Assembly: GCA_947453145.1 (NCBI GenBank)
Contig: CANGFA010000014.1
Span: 1-63,612 of the forward strand
Reading direction: 5' to 3'
Origin: Bacteroidota bacterium
GTDB taxonomy: Bacteria; Bacteroidota; Bacteroidia; Chitinophagales; Chitinophagaceae
Length of the DNA stretch: 63,612 nt
A program made the position numbers and the translations under genes. A model generated the notes under the pieces. It made no database searches. It was given only the letters and a program-made list of their open reading frames with translations, and was not told the origin of the DNA. Within the stretch, counting starts at the first letter, position 1. Each line of letters starts with the position of its first letter. Shown here one piece after another: positions 16,464-25,203 of this stretch.

Positions 16464-18944
16464 TTAGTTTGTATTGTCTTCCATTCCGCCATCCTCTTTC
16501 CTGTCTTTTTTAAATTCTAGTTTACCAAAGCGCCAGTTAAAACTAATACCAAAGGACCTAGAGGGAACATATCTAATATTATTTGAAGTAAAATTGGGGC
16601 CACTTATAAGAGTTTGCTGTTTTACAAATTCGGCAAATGGATTATTTGCAACAAGTCCTAAACTACCTTTGCCATTCCAAAACTTTTTTCTTAAAGCCAT
16701 ACTATAAGAAATGCTGGCTGGATATTTACCTTGAACTTCATTTCGAGCCGAATTGAAATTACCAAAACATTCAGTTACTAGATTTTTTGAAAACTCATAG
16801 GTTAGATTTATGTTGGCTCTATAATTTTGACTAGAAGTATTGTAATTTCGATCAATGCTATTGTATATTTTTCGATAATAATAAGAGACATTGGTTCTAA
16901 TATTAAATGCAGATGTGATTTTTAAGTCTCCGAATAAATTTACCCCTGTATTTTTTTCCAAACCTATATTTTGGCTCTTACTTAAATTCACATTATAATA
17001 TAAACTGTCTCCCACTTGTAAACTAGGATAATACACAACATAGGGTTGAATATCCTGATCGGAGTTGCGTTGGAATAAGGACAACATAAAGGAGCCTATT
17101 TCTTTTATTTCCTGGCTATAGGTAAGTTCTATTCTTTCTCCATTTTCGGGTAATAGATAAGGATTTCCTTGGGTCATATTTTTGGGATCCGTCGTATTTA
17201 TATATGGATTTAATTCTTCGGTTCCGGGTCGGTTAATTCTTTGGGAATAGCTTAGTTTAATACTATTATCTTCGCCAATTTTTCTTTTAAAGAAAATAGA
17301 TGGAACAAAATTATTGTAATTTGGATTTACAGTTTGCGTAGCTTTTGAAAACAAGGCATCCACTTTTGTTTGTTCAAATCTGCCGCCCAATTTTACCTCC
17401 ACCCAATCTTTAACTGGGAATTCCAATTCTGCATAAATGGCAACTACCTGTTGATTGTAATTCATAGTATTGGATAAACTATTGTTTTGCTTTAAGGCCT
17501 GCGTTCCATTTTGTGTGAAAACATGGGTTGCACTGTTAATGCCTAAGCTAGTTAATTTACTGCCAAAATTTAATTTTATATTTTCTGAAATTGGCTCCGA
17601 GTAGTCTAATTTTAATTCTGATTCCTTTTCGGTAGTACCATTTAAATTAGAGCTTCCATAAATCAAATTCTGACTAGGCATACTATATTGGAGCGTTCCA
17701 GCATTGATATTAAATTTAGAGGAACCTGCATTGTAAGCAATTTCAAGCTCTCTACCTTCCTTATCAAATGTGCGTTTATAACTACCACTATAATTGTAGT
17801 TTCCGTTTTCAGAAAATGCGCTAGATGTTAAATTATGTAAAATAGCATTTTGAGCAATGGTACCATTAAACGGTTGGCTTGATAAAATTTGGGTATTAGA
17901 TCCTGATGCATCCGTACCAAAATTATTTAAACCAAAGGAAGCATTGAAACTATTTTTCTTTAAATAAGTCCAATCTAAATTTAATCCAGAATGGGTTCCT
18001 TGTCTTTTGACATCGCTACTCCCATCCTGCTGCATATAGTTGGTTGTTTTATTCGCAGCATCAATCGTAGTTCTATTCATGGTCATTGGAGTAGCAGATA
18101 GCAATGTTTGATTGCTTGCAATAAATAAGCTAGCACCAAAATTATTATTTCGAGCAGCTAAATTAATTGATCCATTTTCTATTCTGGTACCAATGCTTGT
18201 ACTTATATTTCCGTTATATCCTTTTGTTTTATTTTGTTTAAGAACAATATTAATGATACCACCTAATCCATCCGCATCATACTTAGCTCCCGGGTTGGTT
18301 ATTACTTCTACTGTTTTTATTTCACTTGCAGGGATGGATTGTAAAACTTCATTTACATTAGAGCCATATGCAACACTTGGCTTTCCATTAATTAAAAAAC
18401 GAATACTTGAAGTTCCTGCTAACTGAACATTGCCGTCAATATCCACCGAGACCATGGGTATTTTTTTTAGTAAATCGGTTGCCACTCCGCTTTGCGAACT
18501 AATATCTTTTTCTGCGTTAAAAACCATTTTATCTATTTTGTTATCAATGGTTTTAGCAGAACTTCTCACTGTAACATCTGCAATAGTATTTTTTGATTTA
18601 ATTAATAAAACAGTATTTAAATTTATTTTTGAATGGGTGTTATCAATTACTATATTATCTATGGTAAGTGTTTTAAATCCTACAAACTCAACGTCTATTT
18701 TATAAATACCAAATGCCAGATCTTTTATTTTAAACTCCCCTTTTTCGTTTGCGGTAGTTCCTCCAATGGCATTTTTGCGCTCTTTATTATATAAGATAAT
18801 AGTGGCATATTCAATGGGTAATTTAGACTCACTTTCTACAATTACACCCTCCATTTGTGCGTTCCCTTTTGCTTGTGTTGCATCTTGTGCAATTGCCCCT
18901 ATGCTAAAAATTAATACTATACTAGTAGCTATAAATTTGATCAT
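16464..18944 (-). CDS. Outer-membrane beta-barrel protein, TonB-dependent-receptor-like (OMP_b-brl_3)
   Basis: I start at the Met giving MIKFIATSIVLIFSIGAIAQ, a clean signal peptide, rather than the in-frame Met 12 codons upstream (18980). Residues of about 30-110 are a carboxypeptidase-D regulatory-like domain (MEGVIVESESKLPIEYATI). A plug-like domain follows (LLKKIPMVSVDIDGNVQL, GLGGIINIVLK), and the rest is a barrel of the PF14905 type ending in an aromatic-rich strand (SFGISFNWRFG). It lacks a typical SusC signature and a SusD partner. It is the last gene of the minus-strand arm after the PL6 and PL38-like genes, so it probably helps take up or secrete something linked to that glycan. Confidence 0.85.
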   Translation of the reverse strand: MIKFIATSIVLIFSIGAIAQDATQAKGNAQMEGVIVESESKLPIEYATIILYNKERKNAIGGTTANEKGEFKIKDLAFGIYKIDVEFVGFKTLTIDNIVIDNTHSKINLNTVLLIKSKNTIADVTVRSSAKTIDNKIDKMVFNAEKDISSQSGVATDLLKKIPMVSVDIDGNVQLAGTSSIRFLINGKPSVAYGSNVNEVLQSIPASEIKTVEVITNPGAKYDADGLGGIINIVLKQNKTKGYNGNISTSIGTRIENGSINLAARNNNFGASLFIASNQTLLSATPMTMNRTTIDAANKTTNYMQQDGSSDVKRQGTHSGLNLDWTYLKKNSFNASFGLNNFGTDASGSNTQILSSQPFNGTIAQNAILHNLTSSAFSENGNYNYSGSYKRTFDKEGRELEIAYNAGSSKFNINAGTLQYSMPSQNLIYGSSNLNGTTEKESELKLDYSEPISENIKLNFGSKLTSLGINSATHVFTQNGTQALKQNNSLSNTMNYNQQVVAIYAELEFPVKDWVEVKLGGRFEQTKVDALFSKATQTVNPNYNNFVPSIFFKRKIGEDNSIKLSYSQRINRPGTEELNPYINTTDPKNMTQGNPYLLPENGERIELTYSQEIKEIGSFMLSLFQRNSDQDIQPYVVYYPSLQVGDSLYYNVNLSKSQNIGLEKNTGVNLFGDLKITSAFNIRTNVSYYYRKIYNSIDRNYNTSSQNYRANINLTYEFSKNLVTECFGNFNSARNEVQGKYPASISYSMALRKKFWNGKGSLGLVANNPFAEFVKQQTLISGPNFTSNNIRYVPSRSFGISFNWRFGKLEFKKDRKEDGGMEDNTN

Positions 18945-19027
18945 ATTTTTATTATTAGGTGCAAAGATACAATTAGGCAATTCTTAATGCTTGCCATTTA
19001 TAAAAAAAAGCGATCACATTAATGAGA

Positions 19028-20158
19028 TTAGTCCAACAGCCAAATTAATGGATTTCGAATGGGCAGGTTTCTGATGACCTCCTCGTTGGTTGGAAAATGA
19101 TTTAGTTTTTTCCAGGTAGTTAACCAATTCGCTACTTTATAGTTTTGATAACCAAATAATAAAAAAGGAGTTGCTACGGGCCACTCATCCCAATACATAA
19201 CGTCTTTTGGATAGGGCCAAGTTTTTTTATCCTCCACATATGGATACATAAAATTAACGCTCTTTTTAAGAGTAGGATCCGTGATTTTAAAAAGGTGCGC
19301 GATGGTCATGACCGCATCCAAATTAAATAAGGAATAACCATAAGGCTTTGTACGTTTTAATTCCAAAGGGAAAGCGCCTTTTTCGTCCATTTGGCTTGGG
19401 ATAATCACTTTTTCAAAACGATCCTTGCAATAATTTAATAGGCTAGTATCGTTTACTAAATTAGCAAATGCACTTACTTGCATTACCCAACAAGTGCCAT
19501 GATTATTTTTAGCATTTCTTTCCTCAATACCATAAGGGTGGGTAGTTACCCAACTTAAATAATGGGTAAACCATTTGTGTATTTCAATGCGATCGGAGTT
19601 TTTTATTAAATGATGCTTTTCTAAAATCTCAATACTTTTTGCAACCTCTATCATTTGAATCATATCTATAATGCCTATTCCTCTACCGATTACTTTTCCT
19701 TTGATGGCTTGCGCATACAATAAGCTAGGGTTCATGAGTGTGTTGGTATCCACCAACCAGGCTTTAATATGTTTTAGGGCATGTCTTGCATATTGGACAT
19801 TACCCGTTATTAAATAAGCAGATGTTTGATTGGCCACCAACTTACTAAAACGAATCATGGCTTTTCGATGAGCTGTAAAATTTTCGGGATTCGTTAAGCC
19901 ATCCTTTTGAATATAAGGTCCATTAGGGTTGGTAGAATCTGGCCACCAATAATCACCCTCTGAGAAAAAATCATGTAATCCTCCAGCGGAATGTTCACTA
20001 TGATAACTTGTGACCGTAATGGGCGTTTCTTTTAAGTTTTTTTTTGCTTCAATTAAGATATCTTTTTTTAGTAACTCACTTACTTTTTCAAATAGTGCAG
20101 ATTGCCCAAAAATTTGTGCGCTTAAAAGTAGTAAGAGTAGTGTGATTACTTTTTTCAA
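19028..20158 (-). CDS. PL38-like / alginate-lyase-domain (PF05426) polysaccharide lyase
   Basis: A 376-residue exported alpha/alpha-toroid lyase; signal peptide 1-18 (AQIFGQ). Diagnostic blocks are GDYWWPDSTNPNGPYIQKDG (about 68-87), YAQAIKGKVIGRGIGIIDM, NAKNNHGTCWVMQ and DEKGAFPLELKRTKPYGYS. The Asn-His pair in NNHG and the tyrosine in the YGYS block are the expected charge neutraliser and base/acid. Members of this group (PL5-related, PL38) cleave mannuronan, glucuronan or similar uronic polymers by beta-elimination. A paralogue with the same blocks lies at 41212-42405. It lies 65 bp downstream of the PL6 gene, consistent with one operon. Confidence 0.8.
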   Translation of the reverse strand: MKKVITLLLLLLSAQIFGQSALFEKVSELLKKDILIEAKKNLKETPITVTSYHSEHSAGGLHDFFSEGDYWWPDSTNPNGPYIQKDGLTNPENFTAHRKAMIRFSKLVANQTSAYLITGNVQYARHALKHIKAWLVDTNTLMNPSLLYAQAIKGKVIGRGIGIIDMIQMIEVAKSIEILEKHHLIKNSDRIEIHKWFTHYLSWVTTHPYGIEERNAKNNHGTCWVMQVSAFANLVNDTSLLNYCKDRFEKVIIPSQMDEKGAFPLELKRTKPYGYSLFNLDAVMTIAHLFKITDPTLKKSVNFMYPYVEDKKTWPYPKDVMYWDEWPVATPFLLFGYQNYKVANWLTTWKKLNHFPTNEEVIRNLPIRNPLIWLLD

Positions 20159-20223
20159 ATTACTTTATTTAAATTTTTTTACTAGTTTATAGTACCTTAA
20201 CATTAAATAGACAATATTTTTAA

Positions 20224-22479
20224 TTATTTAGTAACTACAAATTCGTTTTTACTTATACCCCCACTTTTTATAAACTTATTATTTAATAAAATATGAGCAG
20301 CGCGCACTTCGTCCCTGTATTCGATTGCTTTAAAATTGGAGTTGCAGTCAATAAAAGTATTATTTTCAATAAAGGACTGTTGAACACCATTTAATAGAAT
20401 CAATGAATTGGCCTCATCTTTAATGCTTATGAATTTATTATTTATAATTTGAACCAAGGGGCCTAATGTGCTTTCGTCTTTTCCGCTTCTAAGAACAGCT
20501 AGCAAAGCGCCAGCGTGGTTAGAGATATTATTATGAACCAACATCATTTTTTCTACATTATAATATCCCTTTTTGTCATTTTCATCATAAAGGTCAAAAA
20601 GTAAGCCACTGCCATTTAATAAACTACAATTACTTACCTGTATACTATCCAATAAACTGGACTTGGCAGTTTTTAGTAAAGTGCCTTTTAAATTATTGAA
20701 AGTGCAATTTTGTAAAGCAAAATTGGAATGATTACTTGTACCTGAAGTATCGCTGGTAATAAATGTTTTAGTTTGTAATCCGGCAGCATCTATATTTACG
20801 CTTTTAAATTGTAAGCTGTAATTTCCTTCTATCTCAAATAAGAAATTTAAATTAGCGGTGCTCTTAAAATATTTAATTTTATTTAGAGCATCGCTTATAA
20901 AAATTACATTTTCTTTTAAAAGTAAGCTATTTGAAAAGCTATAATTATCTCCGGTAAGATGAATGGTAATATTCCCGTTTTTATATTTTTCTAATGCGCT
21001 TGCTATTTCTTGAGCCGAATTGCAATTGACATTTACGTCAACATTGCTTGCTGGCTTATAAGTATACCACTTAGCCCCACAATTGGAATAGGCGTTATTA
21101 AGTACTTGGTTAAAATTGTCTTTTGACTCATAACCTGCTACTAAACTAAGTGGTTTTTTTAGTTTAGACATCGCTAATTGTTGTAAGGAATCTGAAATTG
21201 CGAATCCTGCACGCTTAATTGTTTTAGGAATAAGAATATTTTGGTTGTTTTCGCTTTCCATTGCTGCGTTGGTAAACCCATTGATAAAATTCTTTTTAAT
21301 TTCCTTGCTTACTAAATTGTTTGCAAGATAAATGCCACTCATATCATCATAAATATGATATATAGTGGTGTCTGATTTTGTATAAAAAACGTTATTTATA
21401 AATTGAACATTTTTTGGTTGTAAGCTGCGTTCTTCTGTTTTGCCTTCGCAAAAGCTAATAGGGGTACAGTCGTAAAAACTATTGTTGGCAATTACCGCAT
21501 CGGAAACACCTACATACCTATTGGCTGGAGAATTGGGGACTCCATTCATTATAGACAAAGGGGATCTAAAATCTACTCCCTTACATTTGTAAAAGAAATT
21601 ATTAACCACCAGGTGCCCTTTATTTATTACCCTAACACCCCCAGTTCCTTTTTTATCATTACCCAAAAAAATATTATTTGCAATTATATTATAATTACCG
21701 TGTCTTAATACTACTGCACCCTGACATTCTTTAAATAAATTATTTCTTACTATGTTTTGACAAGATTTAATAGAGATGATTTCGGTTTCACCATCACATT
21801 TTTCAAAATAATTATCTTCAATTTTTGTGTTGGAATTAAATTCGCAATGCTCTGAAACGCCTACTCTAATCATTTCTCCAGCATTAGAGGCTAACGGAAT
21901 TCTGAATCCAAAATAATTATGATCTATTGAGTGAAAATTGGCCCTACTCCGGTCATCTTCTAAAATAACTGCAAGTAGCACACCTAAGTTCTTTTTATTT
22001 AAAAAAGTACAATGATCTATTCTATTATTTTTACCATACATTGCTACCCAGTAGTTTTCATCTAATCTTTTAGGGTTGTTAAAATCATTGATGACTGTGT
22101 TGGTAACTCTACAATTATTTGCTACCTCCTTATTGTTGATGCTAAATTTGATAACGGCGTCTACTCCTGAAAATCCATTGGTAAAATACAATCCATCCAC
22201 AATAATATAATCGCCTCCTAATAATAGTTTTGAATGACCGCTAATAATTACTTTTCCTTTGGTCTCCGCTTTAAATACTATGGGTTGATCTTTACTTCCT
22301 TTACAATTTAACTTCATAGTAATGTTTTCCCAATTTCCATTTTTTAAAATAATGGTATCGCCAGGCTTTGCATTGTTATTTGCTAATACCAATTCTTTTT
22401 CATTAGACACTATTGTATTGGAAGCAAATGTCGAAACACATAAAGCAAGGCTAAAATTTATCAAAATCAATCGTAACAT
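20224..22479 (-). CDS. PL6-family polysaccharide lyase (alginate lyase / chondroitinase B type)
   Basis: A 751-residue secreted parallel beta-helix enzyme with signal peptide 1-19. The first helix (20-430) carries the whole PL6 active site. NAGEMIRVGVS is at 199-209, GETEIISIKS at 230-239, and VVLRHGN at 256-262. Lys238 and Arg259 are 21 residues apart, as are the catalytic Lys and Arg of chondroitinase B, and the Glu231/Glu233 pair matches its calcium ligands. The second half (about 480-750) is another beta-helix, as in two-domain PL6 lyases. PL6 acts on alginate or dermatan sulfate. The sulfatases nearby keep both possible, but the absence of hexosamine genes favours a uronan. A LacI-type operator lies 60 bp upstream. 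Confidence 0.9.
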   Translation of the reverse strand: MLRLILINFSLALCVSTFASNTIVSNEKELVLANNNAKPGDTIILKNGNWENITMKLNCKGSKDQPIVFKAETKGKVIISGHSKLLLGGDYIIVDGLYFTNGFSGVDAVIKFSINNKEVANNCRVTNTVINDFNNPKRLDENYWVAMYGKNNRIDHCTFLNKKNLGVLLAVILEDDRSRANFHSIDHNYFGFRIPLASNAGEMIRVGVSEHCEFNSNTKIEDNYFEKCDGETEIISIKSCQNIVRNNLFKECQGAVVLRHGNYNIIANNIFLGNDKKGTGGVRVINKGHLVVNNFFYKCKGVDFRSPLSIMNGVPNSPANRYVGVSDAVIANNSFYDCTPISFCEGKTEERSLQPKNVQFINNVFYTKSDTTIYHIYDDMSGIYLANNLVSKEIKKNFINGFTNAAMESENNQNILIPKTIKRAGFAISDSLQQLAMSKLKKPLSLVAGYESKDNFNQVLNNAYSNCGAKWYTYKPASNVDVNVNCNSAQEIASALEKYKNGNITIHLTGDNYSFSNSLLLKENVIFISDALNKIKYFKSTANLNFLFEIEGNYSLQFKSVNIDAAGLQTKTFITSDTSGTSNHSNFALQNCTFNNLKGTLLKTAKSSLLDSIQVSNCSLLNGSGLLFDLYDENDKKGYYNVEKMMLVHNNISNHAGALLAVLRSGKDESTLGPLVQIINNKFISIKDEANSLILLNGVQQSFIENNTFIDCNSNFKAIEYRDEVRAAHILLNNKFIKSGGISKNEFVVTK

Positions 22480-22539
22480 AGGGTTTGAGTTTTGTGTATC
22501 AATATTAATGTATCAAACTTACATATTGAAATAATTTTA

Positions 22540-22555
22540 CCGTTAACGATACCGG
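22540..22555. promoter_or_regulatory. Probable LacI-family operator, PL6-GH88 divergent region
   Basis: CCGTTAACGATACCGG fits the palindrome CCGNTANCGNTANCGG with the central CG typical of LacI/GalR operators. The other copy (24958-24973) is in front of lacI itself. It sits about 60 bp from the PL6 start and 94 bp from the GH88 start, well placed to control both. Confidence 0.75.
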
Positions 22556-22616
22556 AACTTTTTAGCTACTTTTAGGGTTCGTTTCTGCCAAGTAATTTTT
22601 ATATACTTAATAATTG

Positions 22617-22624
22617 TAAATTTG
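22617..22624 (+). promoter_or_regulatory. Possible Bacteroidota -7 promoter box for GH88
   Basis: TAAATTTG matches TAnnTTTG and lies 25 bp upstream of the chosen ATG. No convincing TTTG -33 element is seen, so this is tentative. Confidence 0.35.
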
Positions 22625-22648
22625 ATTTTAAGAATAAATAATTCTACC

Positions 22649-23878
22649 ATGAAAGCTACTTTCAAATTTATATTGTGTTTAACCATCTTGTCGCAAAGTG
22701 TATTTGCACAGAAAAGCACTTTTGCTACAAACCAGTCCAATCAAGTTTTTGCGAATGCAGAACTACAATATCATTCGTTATTGGACAGTGCAAATATTAA
22801 AATGAAGTATCCTCGTTCTAGCAAAGATGGCAAAATTACATATGCTGGAATTGAAGAATGGACGGGTGGTTTTTGGCCTGGTGCGTTGTGGTTTATGTAT
22901 GAATACACGCAAAAACCGGAATGGAAGCAAGCTGCTATTAAATGGACAGAAACATTGGAAAGCAATCAGTTTAACACCAATCACCATGATATTGGTTTTA
23001 TGATGTACAATAGCTATGGAAATGGATATAGACTTACGGGTAATGAAAAATATAAATCTATTTTAATACAATCTGCTAAGTCGCTTTGTACCAGGTATAA
23101 TGAAAAGGTAGGTGCGATTAAGTCATGGAATGATAAGCCTTCATTAGATGGTAAAGACATTTTGCATTATCCAGTAATTATTGATAATATGATGAATTTG
23201 GAGTTGTTGTTTTTTGCTTCAAAAATTACAGGTGATACCATGTATAAACATATAGCCATAAAGCATGCCGAAAAGACCATGGAAAATCACGTTAGGTCCG
23301 ATTTTAGTAGTTATCACGTTGTTGATTATGATACGATTACAGGCAAAGCAATTCATAAAGAAACCAATCAGGGTTTTGCGCATAACTCCACTTGGACCAG
23401 AGGACAAGCCTGGGGAGTGTATGGATTTACTATGACTTACCGTGAAACTGGAGACAAGCGTTTTTTAAATACTGCAATGAAGATGGCTGATTATTTCATT
23501 AATCATAAAAACCTCCCTTCTGATAAAATCCCCAATTGGGATTTTAATGTAAATGAATCTGGGTATACTTCTCCGGCATCTGCACAGTCTAATCAATTAA
23601 ACTATATTCCTAGAGATGCTTCTGCTGCTGCTATAATAGCTTCCGCATTACTTGAGTTAAGTAATTATGCGGGAACTAAAGGTCCAATGTATAAAAAAAC
23701 GGCTATTCAAATTTTAACCTCATTAAGTAGTCCTTCTTATTTTGCAAAGCCAGGCACTAATAATCATTTTTTATTAATGCATTGTACTGGAAATGCAAAT
23801 AGAGTTTCAGAAGTAGACAAACCAATTATGTATGGTGACTATTATTTTTTAGAAGCTTTGTTAAGAGCAAAAAAATAA
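22649..23878 (+). CDS. GH88 unsaturated glucuronyl/uronate hydrolase
   Basis: I start at the ATG giving MKATFKFILCLTILSQSVFAQ, a Sec signal peptide; an upstream in-frame TTG is less likely. The 409-residue alpha/alpha-barrel has the GH88 catalytic aspartates: Asp114 in HHDIGFMMYNS and Asp179 in PVIIDNMMNLELL. The aromatic blocks EEWTGGFWPGALWFMYE and TWTRGQAWGVYG fit too. GH88 enzymes hydrate the 4,5-double bond of the non-reducing uronate made by lyases, releasing 4-deoxy-5-ketouronate. Its presence means that lyase products here are probably heteropolymeric oligosaccharides ending in unsaturated glucuronate. Divergent from the PL6 gene across a LacI-type operator. Confidence 0.92.
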   Translation: MKATFKFILCLTILSQSVFAQKSTFATNQSNQVFANAELQYHSLLDSANIKMKYPRSSKDGKITYAGIEEWTGGFWPGALWFMYEYTQKPEWKQAAIKWTETLESNQFNTNHHDIGFMMYNSYGNGYRLTGNEKYKSILIQSAKSLCTRYNEKVGAIKSWNDKPSLDGKDILHYPVIIDNMMNLELLFFASKITGDTMYKHIAIKHAEKTMENHVRSDFSSYHVVDYDTITGKAIHKETNQGFAHNSTWTRGQAWGVYGFTMTYRETGDKRFLNTAMKMADYFINHKNLPSDKIPNWDFNVNESGYTSPASAQSNQLNYIPRDASAAAIIASALLELSNYAGTKGPMYKKTAIQILTSLSSPSYFAKPGTNNHFLLMHCTGNANRVSEVDKPIMYGDYYFLEALLRAKK

Positions 23879-23889
23879 AATACACCTAT

Positions 23890-24906
23890 TTAATTTAAAA
23901 TTCGTTTACTAGATTCTCTAATAAATAATCTGGGTTTAAGCACCTCTGTGGTAATGGCACTTTCTTCACTATGTAGCCTTTCAATAAATATTTTGGCTGC
24001 CATCTTACCTATCTCAAACATAGGTTGTTCAATGCTAGATATGGTAGGTGTTAATAGGGATAACATGGGTTCATTGTTAAATCCAATTAATCCAATGTCG
24101 GTAGGCATTTTAAGTCCTTTCTCTTTTATTGCAATCATAGCCCCAATGGCCATTCTATCACTAATGGTGAAAATGGCATCGGGTCTATTTTTAGATTTTA
24201 ATAATTCCTTTGTTGCGAAATAGGCATAGTCTTGATTGAAATCACAATGGATGATATTTTTCTGATCTACTTTAATTTTATTTTCTTTAAGTGCTTTAAG
24301 ATAACCACCCATGCGCGCATTGCTGATACCTAAGTTTTTTGGACCAGCTAAAATGGCAATATTTTTATACCCTTGTTGTATTAAATGATCCGTAGCTAAA
24401 TAACCTGCGTATTCATTATCTAAGATTACATTGGGGGCGATAATTTCAGGGATAATTCTGTCAAATGCGACAATTGGCAAATCACGTTCCTGAAATTTTT
24501 TGATATGGTCAAAGGTTTTGGTTTCACTGGAAACAGATATGATTAAACCATCTACCAAACTTTGCAACATTCGAGAGGTATTTAATACTTCTCTACCAAA
24601 GGACTCATTACTTTGACAAACCATTACGGTATAACCTGCTTCCAATGCAACTTCATCAATCCCTTTTACCATAGTTGCTAATACATAATCCAAATTAGGT
24701 ACAATAACGCCAATGGTGTTAGTTTGACGCACTCTAAAACTTACCGCAAGTCTATTGGGTTGATAATGAAGTTCTTCGGCAACGGCTATAATGGTATTTT
24801 TTGTTTCAATACTTACATCTGGAGCATTTTTTAAAGCCCTGGAAACAGTAGAAATGGATACATTGAGTCTTTTTGCAATGTCCTTAATGGTGGCTTGTTT
24901 TTTCAT
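23890..24906 (-). CDS. LacI/GalR-family transcriptional regulator of the PUL
   Basis: I start at the Met giving MKKQATIKDIAKRLNVS, the canonical LacI N-terminus; an in-frame Met eight codons upstream (24930) is unlikely. The helix-turn-helix (about 5-26) and hinge helix (RLAVSFRVR) precede a periplasmic-binding-protein-like sensor domain (from IGVIVPNLDY, about 65). The sensor contains DRIIPEIIAPNVILDNEYAG, PDAIFTISDRMAIGAM and GLIGFNNEPM. Such regulators bind intracellular sugar intermediates; KDG or a ketodeoxyuronate would be logical here, but this is inference. Two 16-bp palindromes in adjacent divergent regions are the likely targets. One lies 52 bp upstream of its own start, pointing to autoregulation. 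It ends 12 bp from the stop of GH88. Confidence 0.92.
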   Translation of the reverse strand: MKKQATIKDIAKRLNVSISTVSRALKNAPDVSIETKNTIIAVAEELHYQPNRLAVSFRVRQTNTIGVIVPNLDYVLATMVKGIDEVALEAGYTVMVCQSNESFGREVLNTSRMLQSLVDGLIISVSSETKTFDHIKKFQERDLPIVAFDRIIPEIIAPNVILDNEYAGYLATDHLIQQGYKNIAILAGPKNLGISNARMGGYLKALKENKIKVDQKNIIHCDFNQDYAYFATKELLKSKNRPDAIFTISDRMAIGAMIAIKEKGLKMPTDIGLIGFNNEPMLSLLTPTISSIEQPMFEIGKMAAKIFIERLHSEESAITTEVLKPRLFIRESSKRILN

Positions 24907-24957
24907 AAATACTACACTTTGAATACACAAAGTAATGCTTATTCATTACCGAAAAAT

Positions 24958-24973
24958 CCGGTACCGTTACCGG
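24958..24973. promoter_or_regulatory. Probable LacI-family operator, lacI-PL17 divergent region
   Basis: CCGGTACCGTTACCGG is palindromic in both 6-bp arms (CCGGTA / TACCGG) around a central CG, the LacI/GalR pattern. It matches the site at 22540-22555. It is 52 bp from the lacI start and 230 bp from the PL17 start. A degenerate CGGAAACGTATCGG overlaps its right side. Confidence 0.8.
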
Positions 24974-25203
24974 AAACGTATCGGCGTCGAAATATTTTTA
25001 AAAATTTAATATTAACAACTAAAATTTTAATAAATTTCAAATAAACTACAATAAAATTCGAAAAATTTTAATAATTAAGAAAATATAGCCCCTCAATCCC
25101 TACTTAATATTACCATACGATTGCTGCTTTACCGCTTAATTCATGTTAAATTATAGTTAAGTACTGGGTATAGGAGCGTATCCTAAAATCACTTTGTGAG
25201 CTT

